Source: Verrucomicrobiota bacterium (GTDB lineage Bacteria > Verrucomicrobiota > Verrucomicrobiia > Limisphaerales > JACRJZ01). From it: a stretch of 64,000 nucleotides of DNA. The DNA is taken from the NCBI GenBank assembly GCA_016219875.1, contig JACRJZ010000054.1, positions 1 through 64,000 of the forward strand, given 5' to 3'. Positions 63,086-64,000 of this stretch are shown here, piece after piece. Under the pieces are notes generated by a model, which made no database searches, was not told the DNA's origin, and was given only the letters and a program-made list of their open reading frames with translations. Position numbers and translations under genes: made by a program. Positions within the stretch are counted from its first letter, which is position 1, and each line of letters starts with the position of its first letter.

Positions 63086-64000
63086 TCAGATTTCTCCCGT
63101 CCGGAAGAACACCACCCCGAGCGGCGGCAGGGTGAAGTTGGCGGAGAAAGGCTGACCGTGAACTTTGTACGGCTCGGCCGTCACGCCACCGCCATTGCCT
63201 TGGTTGCCGCCGCCGTAGATTTCAGCGTCGCTGTTGAGGGCCTCGCGCCAAAAGCCGGCCTCGGGCAAGCCCACGCGATAGCGGATGCGAACCACCGGGG
63301 TGAGATTCAGGATGACCAGCACGCGGTGCTTCCGGTCCCGTGTCTGCCGCACAAAGGAAAGCACGCTGCTCTCGTGGTCTCCGGAGTCCACCCAGAAGAA
63401 ACCCTCCGAGTCGTAGTCGGATTCCCACAACGCCGGCTCCGACAGGTAAAACTTGTTCAGGTCTTCAACGAACCGCTGCAGGCCGCGATGATACGGGCCT
63501 TGGTCCAGCAGCCCCCAGTCGATTTCGCCGTCCAAGTCCCACTCGCGGCGTTGACCGATTTCCCCGCCCATGAACAGCAGCTTCTTGCCGGGGAACGTCC
63601 ATTGATAGGCCAGCAGCGCGCGGAGATTGGCGAACTGCCGCCAGTCGTCGCCGGGCATGCGGCCCAAGAGCGAGCGTTTGCCGTGAACGACCTCGTCGTG
63701 CGAGAGCGGGAGCAGGAAATTCTCGTTGTGATGGTAGAGCATCGCGAACGTCAGATCGTGCTGGTGGAACTTCCGATAGACCGGATCGCGGCTGAAGTAC
63801 TGCAGCGTGTCGTGCATCCAGCCCATGTTCCACTTGAACGAGAAGCCCAACCCGCCCAGATACGGTGGGCGGCTGACAAGCGGCCACGCCGTTGATTCTT
63901 CAGCGATGGTCACAACGCCCGGATGTTCCGTGTGGACGAGGTGGTTCGCAATTTGGAGGAACTCGATCCCTTCCAGGTTTTCGCGCCCGCCATATTTGTT
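63086..64000 (-). CDS. glgB: 1,4-alpha-glucan branching enzyme, 3' part (runs off the window)
   Basis: The last 304 residues of a GH13 branching enzyme; the 5' part lies beyond 64000 and the frame is open to the edge. Visible are [20 protein letters not shown] (family-conserved Glu in TIAEES), [20 protein letters not shown], the [20 protein letters not shown] motif with the transition-state-stabilising His-Asp pair, [20 protein letters not shown] and the C-terminal beta domain ending in [12 protein letters not shown]. It makes alpha-1,6 branches in glycogen. Between it and the Rrf2 gene (62863-63085) I see no gene. Confidence 0.95.
   Translation of the reverse strand, partial: NKYGGRENLEGIEFLQIANHLVHTEHPGVVTIAEESTAWPLVSRPPYLGGLGFSFKWNMGWMHDTLQYFSRDPVYRKFHQHDLTFAMLYHHNENFLLPLSHDEVVHGKRSLLGRMPGDDWRQFANLRALLAYQWTFPGKKLLFMGGEIGQRREWDLDGEIDWGLLDQGPYHRGLQRFVEDLNKFYLSEPALWESDYDSEGFFWVDSGDHESSVLSFVRQTRDRKHRVLVILNLTPVVRIRYRVGLPEAGFWREALNSDAEIYGGGNQGNGGGVTAEPYKVHGQPFSANFTLPPLGVVFFRTGEI

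Overview
The window is high-GC chromosomal DNA that looks like Verrucomicrobiota, most likely the Pedosphaera/Limisphaerales side. This is an inference from gene content: a type I sulfatase, two ThuA-domain proteins, a Tat-exported Gfo/Idh/MocA oxidoreductase, a CotH-kinase-like protein, an FG-GAP protein, a prepilin-like pseudopilin, giant HYR/LamG and IPT/TIG secreted proteins, an ECF sigma factor with its membrane partner, and dense palindromic intergenic repeats. I found no rRNA or tRNA gene and no CRISPR array.

Layout. 0.4-10.1 kb: a redox/efflux block with an RND pump, its adaptor, a DUF6132 protein, thioredoxin and a DUF2892 protein on the minus strand, and a 16-haem cytochrome c and an ArsR regulator on the plus strand. 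10.2-35.7 kb: accessory and secreted proteins (HGSNAT-like acyltransferase, phosphodiester glycosidase, CotH, pseudopilin, ADP-ribosylglycohydrolase, HYR/LamG, FG-GAP, S8-like protease, phosphoesterase, ThuA, Gfo/Idh), interspersed with housekeeping hisH and asd. 36.3-40.0 kb: a DUF4062-ATPase (STAND-like) gene that is broken by a lower-GC insertion carrying a PIF1-like helicase and is also hit by palindromic repeats. 40.4-47.2 kb: DUF2249, DUF3106/anti-sigma/sigma operon, sulfatase, ThuA. 47.4-60.9 kb: tyrA on the minus strand, then a long plus-strand polysaccharide or LPS-type operon (RmlC-like, C-methyltransferase, RmlD, six glycosyltransferases, DUF4254, polysaccharide deacetylase, MsbA-like exporter), much of it translationally coupled. 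60.9-64 kb: tRNA-dihydrouridine synthase, a small conserved protein, an Rrf2 regulator, and the 3' part of a glycogen branching enzyme running off the window.

The most striking feature is the population of short, hairpin-rich, non-coding elements. I distinguish several families. Two copies of family B (14080-14280 and 26218-26418) are both 201 bp and are flanked by 9-bp direct duplications. Two copies of family C (120-121 bp) have 10-bp duplications and termini resembling those of B. They therefore behave like MITEs and have no transposase in the window. Their internal stems vary between copies while staying paired. Relatives of these elements sit in frame inside protein-coding genes (the RND pump and the DUF4062 gene). 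Several copies inserted at or just after stop codons.
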